Of a DNA stretch of 64,000 nt, positions 41,320-53,500 are shown in pieces. Position 1 is the stretch's first letter. Each line of letters begins with the position of its first letter. Source of the stretch: Undaria pinnatifida (Eukaryota > Sar > Phaeophyceae > Laminariales > Alariaceae). Location: NCBI GenBank assembly GCA_012845835.1, contig JABAKD010000019.1, positions 667,501-731,500 of the forward strand, read 5' to 3'. The notes under the pieces are model-generated. The model saw nothing but the letters and a program-made list of their open reading frames with translations, had not been told where the DNA came from and searched no databases. The translations under genes and the position numbers were made by a program.

Positions 41320-43040
41320 GACTCGCTTTCGTCTTGAAAATATTTAAGGGCACGCGCGGTTTGGAACCGTCTCGCCCGCCGCAGGCGGAATTGGTTCGGG
41401 GTCTTTCCGAGGGACGGTGTTGGAAACGGTTCCAGTTTGTTTACTGCGGGACGGAAATGGGACGGGAAGGTGGGAAGCCATTTGGTTGACCAGACGGGAT
41501 GGGAGTACTCGATTTCTTCGTAGGACGAGACGGGATCGGGGAACGGGTCGGGAAATCGGGGCTCTTTTGTACCTCTCGGTCGCTGCAGCTGGCCATCTCG
41601 ACAAGCCTCTCTCCCCAGCACCCAGCACCCAGCACCCTCTCTCCCAGCTCTCCTCTCCTGTCCCCATTGTGGCGTGCAAGTGGCGATTCGAACCTTGGTT
41701 GAGGGGGCCCAAATCCTTGCGGCCGTTCGCTACTGCATGCGCGTCTCGCTGCTGCTGCTGCTGTTGCTGCGGCTAGCTACTGGTGGTTCGGGGTGTGCTT
41801 TGTTTGTTGATCGGAGCGCTGTATGCATGTGTGTCCAGGTACACGTACTACTGCTATAGGCACGTGGTGTGGGTAATTCACATCAGAGTGCTCTCCACAC
41901 TAGAACATTGATACATCACATCTTGAGCCCGGTTCATTCTGGTTTTGAACCGGAACTCGAGTTTCCAGACCGAGAGTCGCAAAAATTCCTCTGGTTCTGG
42001 ATTTGGGGGCGAAACCCAGACGAAACGGGATTTTTTCCTTTGATTCTGGACATATGTTCATTTAGGAAGAAGAAAAAAAATCCGAAACTCCCAAATATTG
42101 TGTACAAGTATATAAAAAACAATGTTTTACATTTGATTTTATAAAAATTGAAAAACGTCAGATGTGCGTACGACCGATTGAATGGTTGCCACTCAACTTT
42201 GCAAGCTGCGTGGTACATCTATATAACACAGTAGTTGCATAATTTTTACGGAAAGTCGTTCGCGCGTGTTACATATTGGATCCTCATGATGGATAGTCTA
42301 TAGGTCGGTGACTCCCGTGGATGTTGTCAGGGTCAACAACAACAAAAGGACGATATTCCATAGTATTATTCATTCTGTGCACTGATACTATAGTCTAAAG
42401 CCCGCATGGAGGGTAGATATTATAGTAAGCATGACACTATCATATGACATGGTCAATAATAAGCATGCTATTATCGCATGATACGACCAATAGGCGGGTT
42501 GTAATTATCACTGTAGGTGTATTATTGTACAGCCATTCTGCGTACCTGTACTGTTTTAATCCAAATAGGGGGGGATGTAGGAAGAAAGGTTTTGTTACAA
42601 AGCACAGCATAACAGTCAGAGTGTGATTATTATATCTATCACTATGACCAAATAATACACATTGGTGACAGATATATACTTACCCCCAGAAGAGTAGGCA
42701 CTGCCATTATTTACGGTAACTGTGATAACTACCAACTACTTCGTATTATTTATGTTATGAAGTACACTTTTAATTGTGGGTGATCATGTGTGTAGGTGTC
42801 TGGTATTGTTTGCCGTGAGAAAATACTTGAGTCGAGTAAAGTATTATATACTATACCTAGCATGTATCAAGTACTGCATTGCTTGTCACAATTTTGTGTA
42901 GTTTTGTGTTCATAACGCTTGTTTCTCTCTATTATAGGAGGAAGACTTAGCGTTAACATTGATTGGGTGTGCCGGAGGTCGATGAGTACTCGTTGAAGGA
43001 GCGGTTAGATGTGGTATTATACGGTAATTCCGTACTACAG
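41320..43040. other. No gene recognised
   Basis: 41,340-41,700 is GC-rich with GGGACGG words related to the 2.8/43.6 kb repeat. 42,155-42,230 is an inverted member of dispersed family R3. 42,260-43,030 is AT-rich without signals. Confidence 0.45.
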
Positions 43041-43089
43041 CAGTGATGTCACGGCTGTATGTCTTTGGTTCTATTGGTGGTGTACAATT

Positions 43090-43850
43090 CCATGTTACAG
43101 CAGTGGTGCCAAGGCTGTGTTGTTGTTCTCGCATTACCTCGCATAATCAAGTCCGTGGTTACAGGACAGGCTCCAGTCACCCTGGAGCTGAGGAATATCC
43201 TGTATGTATGTGTGACGCGGTGTGTGCGTATCCTACTGCCATGTTATCTATCTGATGCAACGTATGTATCATAGTTGTTTTCGTTATAGTTCATGATGAA
43301 TTGGTACGTACGGTCAAAGGGTGTGCTTGACGTTGACGAGTAGAAAGGACCACTTGATTTACAAAAGGCAGGGGAATTATCAGATAAACGATCTGTAGTG
43401 CCCAGCAGTCCAGCAATCTTTCTGTTGGTGCATCCACAGTAGTGTCATCCAACCATCGGTTGCATCCATGATGGTCATATCATCCGAAAAGGAGAAATCT
43501 GGTCGTAGTTCAACTCGTAATAATTGCCTCAGTGTAGAGATGCGAGATGGGAAAAAACTGATTGTGTGCGAACGTCGGAATGGGGTGGGAACAACTGGCC
43601 AGGCAATGGGACGGGAAACAGTCGGTAAGGGAACAGGCAGCGGGACGGTAAACATTCGGGACGGGAACAAGACACCTTTTAGCGGGACGGTAGACTGTGG
43701 GAACAGAAACCAAGGACGGGAACGGTCGGGAAATCGCGGTCGGGAACGAAGTATCACACGGTTTCCCGTTCCGGCCCCGACCATATTTTCCTGTCTCGAC
43801 CTTCCGCGCGTGCCCCTTTTAAAGATCCGGCCTAAATAAAGGCAATTGTT
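43090..43850. repeat. Dispersed GGGACGGGAAC repeat, copy 2 (rearranged)
   Basis: 43,100-43,200 matches 3,105-3,200 directly. 43,540-43,850 matches 2,827-3,060 in inverse orientation. The two parts of the element therefore differ in relative orientation between copies. Confidence 0.6.
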
Positions 43851-44249
43851 CATGGTACCCCGATCCAGGTCGCAGATGTTCCTGACATTCGTTCCGCCGC
43901 CTAAAGATCAAGATGCCGACGTGAGATTTCCAAACAGTGTGTATGGTGAAAACGAGCCTAGATGCAGAAGCTAACAGCAATGTTCAATATGTTCGTTCGC
44001 ATTTTTTAGAGGGGTGGTTGTACGATTTCGAAAACCCGTAACACCCAAAAAGGCGCCGCAGCGTCACAACACGCTACAGACCCTGGAGAAGAGATCCCTT
44101 GCCCCGATCTCAGCCTTGAGATCCGGACGAAATACCCCTTTTCGGCGGATTTTCCGATCTTGGAAATTATCAGCACCAACGTTCATCTCCACATGCAGTG
44201 TACACAAATCTTACTATAGGCGAATCTTGTAGAGATCGAGATCTATGGC

Positions 44250-44990
44250 TTAGGCCATTTCTTATACAGTCGGATTCCGCCAGTCGAAAACGGCCCTTTT
44301 CGACTGGACTTTTTCTCAACTGGATTCTTCTGGTCCTTCTTCTTATCGTCAGTCGAGTCGATTTATATCGTTTTTGTGCTCTTCCTAGAGGCGGTTGGTG
44401 TGAGGGAGTACTGCTGTACAGCAGGCGAAATCGGTTGGCAGCTCTGTGCTTCGCGCTTTCTCCGCGAGCAACGGCTCGACGAACCTTCGTCCCAGCGAGT
44501 TGGTGGCTTTGGACTTAGCCGAAAGCCGCCAAAGCTACGTTCGTGGAGTTGCACTCAGCCGAGAGCCGCCAAAGCTACAGCAGGCGCAGCCGTTGTTGGC
44601 AGCATGGGATCGAGAACGCGCGGTGCTGCCGTCGTGTGGTACACGCTGCTGGCGAGGGGAACAAGGAATGCGGCACACTGACTTGCTGCGAGAAGCAACA
44701 GCAGGGATAGCCAAGCCAGCGTCAGCGCCTTGTATGATACTGCAGTGTGGTACCTGGTATGGGTGTGTGGCCGTGTGGCCGTGTGGGTGTGTTTGGTGGT
44801 GGGATGAGCGATGCGATCGGTTCAAACAACACGTATAAAACTTTCGACTGGATCCGCCAGTCGGATTTCTCAGTCGAAAAAAATGGAGTCGGCCCTTTTC
44901 CGACTGTGTAAGAAAGCCCGTTTTGGGCTTCAGTCGAAAAAGGCCGTTTTCGACTGACAAATCCGACTGTATAAGAAATGGCCTTACGTC
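44250..44990. mobile_element. Terminal-inverted-repeat element, copy B (nonautonomous)
   Basis: The left end (TTAGGCCATTTCTTATACAG, TCGGATTCCGCCAGTCGAAA) is mirrored at the right end (TTTTCGACTGACAAATCCGA, CTGTATAAGAAATGGCCTTA). TIRs are at least 55 bp. The interior relates in reverse to copy A at 34,330-35,245. About 740 bp with no transposase, MITE-like. Target duplication not certain. Confidence 0.75.
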
Positions 44991-45696
44991 GGGGTGCCAT
45001 AAACAATGGCCTAAAGAAGAGATGTTTGGACATGCTTGCTGCCCCTATTTCAATACTTTATCCTAGACATAGTTCAGAATTGGGGTCAAGGCGGCTCGAT
45101 GTTTGCCAGCTGGTCTACAGCAGCTAATCTGCAAGGTAGAGGGAGCACGGCGACTCATATGTGGTCAACCAGACTGCGCGAATCGTCGCAGCACTCATGT
45201 GTGACTGGCAGAAGTGTGATGCTTCGGCGTGGGTTAGGCGAGGTCAAGAGTCCACAGGGGTCAAACTAAGGGGCCTGCCCAAGCCGCAGCCGCAACAGGC
45301 TACCGGTGTTAATACCAGCTGGTTAATACAGCAGTAGTACACTCGTTTTGTTCAAAACGAAGCAAAAAAATGCCAAGTATGATAGCCAACATCATTCCGA
45401 CCCTAGAAATGCATGAACTCACAATATTTAGCCCTTCGCTGCGGCTCGTACTGCAGGGCCAGACAAAAGACACCCCGGACTTGTAGTTGCTCTCGGGCAC
45501 ACCACTGCTTAGCAGACCAACGGGGGCAGTATTCTGAGGCAAACACAGCAAGCCCAAGCTTGTATTGAACGAAAGGATAACGCGGCGGAACTTCTGAGGG
45601 AACTAGTTGAAAAACGCCTTTCGAACCTAATGGAACCCCATCATCAACAACAACAACCGATGAGCCCGGTGAGAGCTAGCTTGAGCTCGTAGAGAG

Positions 45697-46062
45697 TGTG
45701 TTCAAGAAAGGTACGTGTCTTGTAATCCCAACGTGCATCTTCCCCATGGTGAAGGACCTCGCTTTCGCTCCACCATACTGCACCCGGACCGGGCTGAGCT
45801 CAACCTGGGCACCAGTTTTGCCAAGGTCAGCAACGACGGTTGCGGCGGCGGCAGCTTACGATAGCCGACCGCACCGCATCACAACCGTAGCAATCGACCG
45901 AGGCCACTTGAGACCGACACCGATGGCACTGTTGCTGCTGACCGCATCTTCACCAGGACTGAAGCGTGGGATTTCATCCCTGGGACTGGGCAGAAGGCGA
46001 ATGAAGAGGCCACGGTTGAAGAGCTTGTTCGAGCGTGGCATGCCTCATCATGGTCAAGCTAG
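45697..46062 (+). pseudogene. Coding-like block with one in-frame stop (unrecognised)
   Basis: One frame reads CNPNVHLPHGEGPRFRST, ILHPDRAELNLGTSFAK, VSNDGCGGGSLR, then TAG (45,862), and continues TDGTVAADRIFTRTEAWDFI, PGTGQKANEEATVEELVRAW, HASSW to a stop at 46,060. Residue choice looks protein-like on both sides of the stop. It may be a broken gene or transposon fragment. If FAK ends at the GT in AAGGTCAGC, it could be a 5' exon of the downstream membrane gene (phase 0 fits). Unproven. Confidence 0.3.
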
Positions 46063-46099
46063 TGGGGCTTTCCCAGCACCACTAACAACAGTACCTGTG

Positions 46100-46300
46100 C
46101 AGGCACAAGTTGAGCTCAAAGCATCAGCTACAACATCGTCCGCAGCAGCAGCGCCAACAACAACAACATCAACAGCACCACCAACAGCGGCATCAACAGC
46201 AGCATCAACAGTACTGGCAGCAGCGGCAGCACGGGCAGCAGCAGCAGCGGCGGCGGCACCAGTACAGCAGGCACCAGTTGAACTCGCTGCTCAGTGCTCG
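46100..46300. repeat. CAG/CAA-rich block
   Basis: CAGCAGCAGCGCCAACAACA-type repeats giving poly-Ala, poly-Gln or Ser/Thr frames depending on phase. Not interpreted as an exon. Confidence 0.85.
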
Positions 46301-46509
46301 CCGATACCCGTGTTCTTACTACAACGCACTGGGTGGCTTCGACGTGGGGCTGAGTGCGCCGCTCCTGCGACAGAGACGGTGCTAGCGGCAGGCCAATCTG
46401 GATGGGGCAGGCCAGCTAATTATTTTCTCGAGGCAAGACACACATAATAAACACAACAATCACTTCGTGTTCGTCGCACTATTGCACTACCACTGGTATT
46501 ATGTTGTAC

Positions 46510-47160
46510 GGCAGTCATGGTCCGGCGTTAGTGCGGTATCCTTTAGTGCGGGACGCCAGTTTAGTGAGGTGAAAATAGCTTTGTCACAATCCCGGGATAG
46601 TTCGGCGTCCCATTTTAGTGCACTTTAGTGCGGGCATTGTCGTCTGGCAAGGCGCCGTACTCATGACTTATGAGGATCAACGACTGCTGTACCAGTAAGA
46701 TAGATCTGCTATTCTAAGAGGCACACACGAAAGAGGCCAGTCTTCTTGGGCGCGTCAAGGCCGCTTTAGGTCTTAGTATACCGGTTTTGGTGTGGGGAGG
46801 CGGTCAGCCACGGGGGCAAACCGCGGTCTCCTACGAGTACTGAGAGCATCTTTGACTGCAGGAGACACTCCTCTATTACTGTTCCTTGCCTCCTAGGCCT
46901 GCTGTGCATGATGCTACGGTAGTCAACATACACCCGGTAGATAGTCAGGAGAGCGCCGTGGTGATGGTGGTGGGGGTGGTGGTGCTGTTGGCCGGAGTTG
47001 GCCTTGCTTCCGTCCCTCACTAGACCTAAGTCGTCTCGTGGCGGCACCTGCCTCGACTCAGCGTTGTGTACGAAGATGAATATCCTCTGTCTGGCGTGCT
47101 TTTGGCTCCATATTATAAGCTCTTCCGTTGATGTCATGATCACTCACGCCCTATTATATA
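46510..47160. other. No gene recognised
   Basis: 46,520-46,640 holds TTTAGTGCGGGA words (dispersed). 46,950-46,990 is a (GGT)n run. No supported exon. Confidence 0.4.
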
Positions 47161-47167
47161 TTTTTTC

Positions 47168-47236
47168 GTCCAAACACAGAGTCCGATGCGCGCGGGCGGC
47201 GTTTCTGTCCGTGGCTGCCCTCGTTGTCGCCGCCCT
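47168..47236 (+). pseudogene. Decayed copy of the 5' half of membrane-gene exon 1
   Basis: After ACACAG, the frame reads CARAAFLSVAALVVAALVP, paralleling [19 protein letters not shown] of 47,362-47,430, with GCGTTTCTGTC and CCTYGTKGYCGYC identical. It lacks the AKMEAEY continuation and no donor follows. It lies about 190 bp upstream of the real exon. Confidence 0.55.
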
Positions 47237-47361
47237 TGTCCCGCAAATAATTGTTACTACAACAGCTTAAGCTGACTTCAATACTAACAATATCGTTTGT
47301 TATTGGCGCCACCTCGCCCCCACCCCTCCCCCTTTATTTCGTTTTGTGTACATGCATGCAG

Positions 47362-47571
47362 GTTTTCGTACGCACGGAGGCGTTTCTGTCGATGGCCATC
47401 CTTGTGGCCGTCCCCTTGCTCCTGCGGTCGTGGGCGAAGATGGAGGCCGAGTACCACGACACACTGGAATGCCGCACGGTGGTGCAAACCTACCTTATCG
47501 CCGCGGGGGGGTGGTTGTGTGCGGTTCTTGCCGAGGTTGCTGGTAACACCGTCTTGGCCGCCCTTTTGCAG
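47362..47571 (+). CDS. Membrane gene exon 1 (first recognised): two to three TM segments
   Basis: 70 codons, phase 0/0. The acceptor is CATGCAG and the donor CAG followed by GTGTGT. It encodes [40 protein letters not shown], then [20 protein letters not shown] and NTVLAALLQ. An earlier exon with the initiator must exist. Confidence 0.72.
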
Positions 47572-50500
47572 GTGTGTTTTGTGTGTGTTTTGGGTAAAAA
47601 ATGTCACAGTCGCAGTAGAGTTCGGTATCCTATAATATAATATGATATTTCATGTAGAGTAGGTACCTCGCTTTAAGAGCAACCCGTGACAAGCCGAAAC
47701 GAGCGCTCCTTGCGACACGTTACTATGTTACTCTTATCTGTAGTGAGAAATATGCAGCTTTTTGGTGTTGGCGAGACTTGCTGATTTGACCGCTTTTAAG
47801 TCCCGTACCGGTATGCACTTGTCTTGCGCACTCTACAATCGGGGTACCCACAATATTATACAATACAACGTAGATATAGATATATATATATCAGAAAAAA
47901 TAAAAACAATACCCTTCAGCTGTGAGATCGACCAAAAATGTTTTTTGATCAAGACCCAACATTGCAAGCTGCGTGTGATACTTCGATCGCGCGTGTTACG
48001 GGGTGTGTATACCCTCGCGAGGGATACAGGTCGGTGACTCCCCTGCTAATGCCAGGTGCAACAGGACTAAGACATCAACCGTGTTCTGCGCACGGAAACT
48101 GTATAACCCGCATTGAGGGGGACAAAACCAGACATGTGTGGAATTCAGTATGCATGGAACAATAAGTGTTGTAGTGTGAGTTAACTTTTGCAGTGAGTGG
48201 GCTACTCGGGTCTACCGCGTTCGTGCGCAAGTTTTGGTGTTCTCCCTGTAAATGTGGCAGGCCAGCGGAGGCCCAGCCCAGGCCTGATGCTCGAGTTGTT
48301 AGCTCTGTCGAGTCATGATGGAACATGCGGTGGACGTCGATCGCTACTGTTCCGAAGTGACCTCTCTTCTGCTCTTGACGTAATGCAAAGGCACACTCGC
48401 ACACCTGTATAGATCGAATGGAGACCGACGAGTGAGATCTGGCGTTCCGCATCAGGCGTCGGGCGGTGCACACTTGATCCTAAAGTTCTTCGAACGCCCA
48501 TCTCACACACTAGCAGGGAATACACAAACTAAGGCGTGGATCCAAAACGCCAGACCCCTGTACTCCTACAGATGGAAGCTCTTGCGCTAATACTGAATGA
48601 TCAAAGGTGCGTGTCGCCGAATAGCCGATATTTTTTTTGCTAATCGAGAGAGCTTCTGTGATAATTTCCGGGTGGAACACCCGCGGGTCACAAGCTTCAG
48701 CTCACCTGTGTAAAGGTGTTGGGAAAAGTCGGTATACGATACGATATACCAGGTCTGATAGGATAATACGATATATGATAGGATGCAAACCTGCCTTGTC
48801 GCCTTGGGGGCGGGTGGTTGTGCGCGGCTCTCGTCGAGATGGCGGGCATTGCCATCTTCGCCGTCCTTTCACAGGTATACACCATATTGTCGAAATTCAC
48901 AGCAGCTTATCAGCTGATCTTTCAGGGTCACAAAACTTGTAATGTACCCTCCATATGCATGCCAGCGACGTGTCCTTCTCCCGTTGTCCCCCGGACTCGT
49001 GTTTCACCCCGTGTTGCACCCCGCCTCCGCCGACGTGCCTTGCGTTTGCTTGTTCTTGTGTGGCAAGGTGGCGTGGCGGGTAGCGGGGGCGCGGTCGTTG
49101 TGGACGTGGTCTGACCTGGGTAGAAACCTTCGAAATACCCCCGGCTGGCTGCACGCTTCGACGGCGCGATGGCGAACCGCGGCCACCTACTTGGCGCTTG
49201 CCGGAGCCGCCTCCAGGGTCTTGGTGAGACATGATGAGACGATGAGTCGTTACTCGTTACGGTGGTGTAACCTTATGTAACCCGTGTGTAACCGTATGTG
49301 ATCCGTGTGTATCCGCGTGCAACCCGTGTGTAACCGAGTGCAACAGCATTTAGTGGTATGTAACTGTAGATTTTCGAAGAGTTACTTGACCCTTGCCGCA
49401 GCTGCCTCCGATTTTTTGGTGAGACATGATCAGTGGTCGCAGTTGTATAACTGTGTGCAATCGTATGCATTCGAATAGCTACGTGACCTATGCCGGAGCG
49501 GCCTCCAGTCTCAAGTGTTTTGACGAGGGATCATGATATGACGAGTATGGCGGTGGTGTAGCCGTATGTAACATGTAACCGCATGTCACCGTATGTAACC
49601 GGAGCGGCCGCCAGTGTCTTGGTTAGTTGCTGTTGTTGTAGCAGTAGTACCAGTACCAGTACAAGTATCAGTAGTAGTAGCAGTATCGTTGTCTTCGTCT
49701 TGAGTTTTTTCGGACGGTGCTGTTACCCCTATGCTGGCTTCGACGCGTGACCCAGGCCCACCCACCCTCCCACCCTCCCCCTCTTCGTCCTTCACAACAC
49801 CTTTTGGATCGAATAGGCCCTGCTTGCTGGCGCCAGAAACGTCCAGCCAATAGCCTTGGCGCTGTCATCTCCCACCGTCAAACTTCTACCGCGTTGGCTG
49901 CTGAGGGCCGCGTCTCGGCCCGACAATCAGTTCGGTCTCAGCGCCAGCCAGCTAGGCGTGGGGTTTGGTCTGTACGTGTGGATTTCGTACTACCTGTGCG
50001 CGTTTTTGCCGTACCGACTGCTCTACGACGAATACCAGAGCTTTCCCCGGAGGGTTGCGCAGGCGAGCGAGAGTTTTTGTATTTTTTCTTCATGTTTTTT
50101 TGTGTTTGCTTGTTTATTTTTTTAGGCTGTGCAACTCCTTTACTGTAGTTTGTCAGAAGTGTTGAAGGGGCGTAATATGCCTTTCTTTCTGCGACACTGC
50201 AACCCTTGTTTACAAGGCCTGACAGGGTCATGGTAGGATTGCTCGAGTGTGTCATAGTGATTGGTCGTAGCTGGACTAACTTGACCGACGGGGGCTGACG
50301 TCGAGGCCGACCAGGCGACCAGCATGACTGCCTCCGTCGTCGACGAACCCGCTGAAAACGTGAAGCTCTTTTGATGCCTATAAAAAAAGTTCCGCTTTTC
50401 CGCTTTGTATGGATAAATGCTATTTTTTTCCATATTGCTAGTTGTTACCTAGGAATATACACTAGTACTTCTACTTCACGTATTAATAGGAAAAACTACT

Positions 50501-53500
50501 GCCAGAGGGTGGCATGTGGCATTAGCGGTGACCTGCTTTGACGCCTTTTCTTATGTTGCTTTTTTTTCTGCCATCATCGACTGTCACCATCAACTGTCAC
50601 CATCGACCGACACCATCGACTGACACCATCGACTGACACCATCGACTGACGCCGTTGACTTGTCTTGGTGTCCGGCAGTTTTGGAAGGACTTGGACAACG
50701 GGCAAGAGCACAATGTCATCCTCTCCACTAAGCTAGGCCCGGAGTTCCCCAAGCACCTCAAGAGGCGGTGAGCACTCGGGATGGATGTACGGGTGGCTTG
50801 ATGGATATATATATATATATAATATATGGGTGGGTTAGAGTTTGATGATGAGTGGATGGATGCATGGATGGACGGATGGATGGATGGACGGATGGACGGA
50901 CGGATGGATGGATGGGTGGGTGGATGGGTGAATGGATGGATGGATGGGTGGATGAATGGATCGATGGATTATGTACCTTCCGCTTTGTCGTTCGTACGCC
51001 CAGCCCCAGCCCGGAACTTTTTCGCGCAGTTCGTGCAACCACTGCGTCGAATCAAGTGCCGCTTGTACAGGACAGGACGGCTACCACTGTACTAATAAAC
51101 AAAATTGTAAGAATGGCGGGCTGAGCTTTACAGGAAACACCACAAGTTCGGGTGCCTTTATCCTGTATTAGTGTAGAATGCACTCCTCACTGTTTCTTAC
51201 GGCGTTATCACCTGTAAAAACGAGCGGCCGGTGTACTACGCAGCTTGCAAAGATAAGCTATCGACCGTGAATTTGTCGAACTCACAGCTGACGTATTTTG
51301 AATAATATCGTAGAGTATTCGTGGTGTTCGGTTCTGTGTCGAGCGCATGTGCGGTGGTGTGGTTACCGTCGAAGCTCTTCGTGAAAGACACGGCCAACGG
51401 TCTCCTGGTGTGACAGCAGTAACGGTCTCCTGTTAAGATCCGGGAAGGCTGATCCTGACTAGAATCCTTGTTCGAAAAACAGTGTGTTCCGCACTTTTTA
51501 AGTGTATTAATAGAGTCACCCCGCGGTAGCGGTGCAGCATATTCTAAGAAATTTCTGAGCTCCAAACATGAGGAGCTAGCTCAATATCATCAACATCAAC
51601 ATCCATAATCACCCGAAACATGACTTCGAAGGCCTTCGCTCGCCCAATCCGACCACCGCTTCTGCGCGATAGTCCTAAGAACAACCATTGTACTCGTACG
51701 TGTGTCAGAATGACCGGTAGGCCCTCACTTGAAGAGCTCAACCAATCAGAAGGCCGGAAATATTAGTTAACCCGTTTACCCATGCCGTGGGCTGAGTCCC
51801 TACTGCAACCGCTCTACTGCAACCGCTCTAGAATAGCTCAAAGCCCGAGCGGAGTTTCTTGTGGGGCTCTTTTTTTTTCGTAGGGCCGATGGTCTACGAT
51901 ACGGTGTACGGTACGGTGTACGGTACGGTGTACGGTACGGTGTACGGTACGGTGTACCTATATCTGAAGCATGCTGCGGTAGAGGCGTTAACTTATTAAT
52001 ACCACTTAATGTATTAATACCACTTAATGTATCAATACCACTTGATGTATCGTTCATGTATTGATAGCATTTTTTGGCTGAGACGGTGTCTGGATTGAAG
52101 AGGTCCCTGCTAAACACAATACTGCTCAGAAGCTCGTTCTTGTTTTTGCAGTGTTTTTTGTTTGTGCACCTACAGTAGGCCATGGGTTTGTAGATTGGGT
52201 GTGGCATTTTTCAGCTTACTCATACACCATTTTGTTTCCAAGGGGTGAAACATAAGTAGCATAAGGTGGAGGTGCGCCAACCATTGTTGTTCGCCCTGCA
52301 ACGTTGTTGACTTGGTACAACAATGGTTGGTATATCTCACCCGCTGACTGATTTTTGACTCAGACGGAAGTGAAATCCTATGAAAATATCTCATGGTCTA
52401 GGTATACGAATCCATCAAATTGCAAGGCAAGATTGTCGTTTTTTAGACGATTTTCGGATAAGGAGCCCCGTCACTCACGAAAAAGATCAGTAGCCAAAAA
52501 GTACTACCTCTGTCGTAGCACGCGTTTGTGCAGATAGATGGTGCAGATGGTGCAGATGGTGCAGATGGTGCAGATGGTGCAGATTGTGCAGATTGTACAG
52601 ATTTTGCAGATGGTAGAGAGTGTAGAGACCTGCTAAAGGGAGGGTTCACCTCTACCAGGTAAGGCTTACTCTCATCTGATGCTTCATCTGATACTTCGTC
52701 TGATGCTTCATCTGATGCATGCTACAGTACTCTAGAGGTACTGTAGGCGACTCTAGTTTTGTCCTCATCTCCGTGCTTAAGGGGCTAGCTGAATACCTCA
52801 CCAAACCTGACCTTCAGAAAGCATGATTCTTGTGACCCGATGACCAATCCCATTGCCTGTAGTTGGACGCGAGTCGACGAGGGAAGAAAGGGCTGGAGAC
52901 AGTCTCGCGATGAAAACGAAGGCGCGTGCCGTGGTGGGGACGGGGGAGAAGAGCCTGCCTAGTGACCCCGGATCTGAGCTACGTCTACAGAGGGAGAAGG
53001 AGAATGAAAAAAGCGTGAAGATCAAAGAAGAGATGGGAGCAGAACAAAACTATGGGACTAAATACAAATAAGTACCGTGCGCCTCCACCGTAGGGTGTGT
53101 CGTTTTCACTAGTAGCTTTTGCTCAGCTCAGCTGATAAATCCAGGACCGCTGTCAACTAACAATGTCTTCATTCACCGAAACCGCTACCCTTACTGTATC
53201 ACGATTTTTGTTTTGTGTTTGGTTTCTGTCCTGTGTCTGTTTGCGCCGCTTTTGTCCAGGATGGCAAAGATGCCTCCGGGAGACGACCGGGAGTTCCTGC
53301 GGCTGGTAGGCACCGTGAGGCAGATGTCCTGCTCCCACACCGTAGTACAGGTACGCCCAGTGATACAAGAAAATACCGAAACCGGTTGAACCGATCCCTT
53401 TGAGCTCAACCCAACCCGACCCAACCCGACCGCACCGAGCGGAACCGAACGTAAAATAATAGATTAGAGCACCGAACCGAACCGACTTGGACGACGTTCC

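Noticed and set aside
45698-46447. 249-codon plus-strand frame
   Set aside because: Its 3' half is poly-Ala/Thr from CAG/CAA repeats, and its 5' half competes with a more protein-like frame over the same bases.
46998-47270. 90-codon plus-strand frame as a 5' exon of the membrane gene
   Set aside because: The only protein-like part (AAFLSVAALVVAALVP) is a partial duplicate of the true exon 1 and lacks a donor.
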